A stretch of DNA of 6,494 nt from Verrucomicrobiota bacterium (GTDB lineage Bacteria > Verrucomicrobiota > Verrucomicrobiia > Verrucomicrobiales > DEV007): NCBI GenBank assembly GCA_027618625.1, contig JAQCER010000213.1, positions 1 to 6,494 on the forward strand, in the 5' to 3' direction. The position numbers were made by a program, and so were the translations under genes. Positions 6,201 through 6,494 of this stretch are shown in pieces. The notes beneath the pieces were generated by a model. It made no database searches, was not told where the DNA came from, and saw only the letters and a list, made by a program, of their open reading frames with translations. How positions within the stretch are numbered: position 1 is the first letter of the stretch; the number at the start of each line of letters is the position of its first letter.

Positions 6201-6494
6201 TGTATTTCAACTACCTGCAGAAAACATCGCTGATCACTGCGCCGGATCAGTGGAAACAATCGGGAACACCGGGCACCCCTAATTCCACCCGTGTCGCGAA
6301 CATTGGCCCAACGTATTCGCAATTGCGTCACGAACCAGCTGTTCCAGCCGAAAACGAACCAGTCAAAGTCAGCATTTTAGCGCAAGACCCAGACGGAGTG
6401 ACGGCGATGTCGCTATTTTACAGTGTTGAAGGCGCCGACTTCACAGCGCTGGCAATGGCTCGCAGCACCGGGGAAACTTACATCGCCACCATTC
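3221..6494 (+). CDS. Large secreted lamin-tail-domain protein, probably CotH-type (3' partial)
   Basis: An open frame of 1091 codons without a stop that runs off the window. TTG 3221 directly follows the TAA of the LamG gene and has a strong Shine-Dalgarno. Residues 1-27 are a signal peptide (LWRRHSG, then LLAALLVWIGF, with cleavage near ALNA). LTD 1 is at 31-194 (FNEVHYHS…EWIELHN…LSAW). Beta-sandwich module 1 is at 204-376, with VDDGAVFYINGEEAHRYNMP at 297-316 and GTNRVSVEVHQ…GSSDVAFG. A degenerate LTD is at 389-506. The next LTD starts at 514 (IVINEIFYHAYP), is interrupted by beta-sandwich module 2 at about 541-704 (IDDGAIFYLNG), and resumes at 714-845 (DEWIELFNRS…DISGW). Residues 849-1005 resemble carbohydrate-binding galactose-binding folds (LLDDVSVIEDP; NGSFES). 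Residues 1027-1091 form an Ig/FN3-like segment (PVKVSILAQDPDGV). In related PVC proteins this layout commonly leads into a CotH kinase-like domain, so one is expected downstream; that is inference. An extracellular or surface location is likely; the substrate is unknown. Confidence 0.9.
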   Translation, partial: MTLWRRHSGLLAALLVWIGFTPSALNASDSVVVFNEVHYHSAYDKDSELEWIELHNQMAVDVDLSAWRIDGGIQFDFALDTVIPGGGYVVVARNPQALQAATGFPGALGPFTGSLANGGEELVLYNHNRLQPNAELEGRRVMDRLAYTDNAPWPVASDGSGVTLAKRDPDTGSKQPENWTWSSQMGGTPGAENFPAADSVPLDIIRVLEVDANWRYNQAGENFDASWAGAPHPDGGNWSTGPGAFGFEAKLNDIIGTPLTQPTLNQPYVATHYFETDIELTAEVIHRIAHINIAHLVDDGAVFYINGEEAHRYNMPAGAISFESLATSSTEAEWIAVEQLSAASLVPGTNRVSVEVHQSSIGSSDVAFGLTLDIALAPPSVGGTDFSGLKLNELSAADGATPLVIELFNSRSQPLQLDGIVISISGDPDREWIIPDGTTLAAESWFVLDGPALIATDQDRVILLSPGRDQVIDARQASASLRGLVAEGEFAGRWLHPDKPTFGGANSFVLANAIVINEIFYHAYPERGFPDIPPALGDAVLLPLASPWRYHENVSGEGLPAGWATTTHTDWPVGMALLGREPTALEEPIRTALSFSRPQVTYYFETEFPFTGDVNSGLTLRHFIDDGAIFYLNGVEISRINMPAGPVTPDTLANPSVDNAESITTTNAGANLVQGNNRLSAEVHQANVGSSDIIFGVEILGKSVIAPGIPGQPYREPGDEWIELFNRSSQPVDISGWSLQSGVDFTFPGGTTIAPSAYLLIADDEATLQAKHPAISIAGSFNGGLANGGERLVLADAAGNPADEVDYADAGRWPIYPDGGGSSLELKDAAADNRAPEAWAASDESTRSAWQTYSYRGIAENDRMGNNVFHEFLLGLLDAGELLLDDVSVIEDPSGAATEFVQNGSFESDAVGELAEKWRAVGTHGSHGRTIVVSDPDNPANKCLHVVATGPTGDKHNKIETTFANRERVVVGTEYQISFRAKWLAGSNQVNTRLYFNYLQKTSLITAPDQWKQSGTPGTPNSTRVANIGPTYSQLRHEPAVPAENEPVKVSILAQDPDGVTAMSLFYSVEGADFTALAMARSTGETYIATI
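3830..4348 (+). repeat. Beta-sandwich module copy 1 (residues 204-376)
   Basis: First copy of a repeated module in the LTD protein, paired with 4841-5332. Shared landmarks in order are WRY, a Trp/Gly-rich strand ending in GFE (copy 1) or GRE (copy 2), YFETD/YFETE, DDGA.FY.NG.E, NMPAG and EVHQ…GSSD..FG. The fold is probably galactose-binding-like. It sits after LTD 1 as a separate domain. Confidence 0.75.
4841..5332 (+). repeat. Beta-sandwich module copy 2 (residues 541-704), inside an LTD
   Basis: Second copy of the module, with WRY at 548-550, YYFETE at 602-607, IDDGAIFYLNG at 624-634, NMPAG at 641-645 and EVHQANVGSSD at 682-692. The first LTD strand (514-525) precedes it, and the rest of that LTD follows from 714. 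It therefore appears to be an insertion in the loop between LTD strands 1 and 2. Confidence 0.7.

Overview
The window looks like chromosomal DNA from a bacterium of the PVC group, most likely Verrucomicrobiota, with Planctomycetota as the alternative. This is inferred from protein style. Two large secreted multidomain proteins dominate, built from LamG, thrombospondin-type-3, lamin-tail (LTD) and galactose-binding-like modules, and the first ends in the short FN3-like tail finishing in YYRVRE that is common in verrucomicrobial secreted proteins. No rRNA, tRNA, CRISPR array or intact mobile element was seen.

Layout, all on the + strand. Bases 1-311 are the last 102 codons of a HipA-family toxin kinase whose body lies before the window. 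Bases 327-773 hold decayed coding DNA. It opens with the N-terminus of a superfamily 2 (DEAD/DEAH-type) helicase, including its Walker A motif, broken by a 5-bp tandem duplication. Unrecognised coding-like fragments in one reading frame follow, interrupted by stops. Bases 774-895 are an intergenic gap with at most a weak promoter candidate. Bases 896-3220 encode a complete 774-residue secreted protein with two near-copy LamG modules joined by an Asp-rich calcium-binding-type linker. Bases 3221-6494 are an open frame of 1091 codons without a stop that runs off the window. It starts with TTG directly after the previous stop codon and encodes a secreted LTD-containing protein that probably continues into a CotH kinase-like domain.

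The left part looks like the edge of a defence or toxin-antitoxin island in decay. The right part is a two-gene, translationally coupled unit for large exported proteins. The second gene has a strong Shine-Dalgarno sequence inside the end of the first gene and shares its reading frame, so a single TAA separates the two. The features most worth a second look are this junction, a beta-sandwich module that appears to be inserted inside an LTD fold, the duplicated LamG module with an unassigned tail, and the visible inactivating duplication in the helicase remnant.
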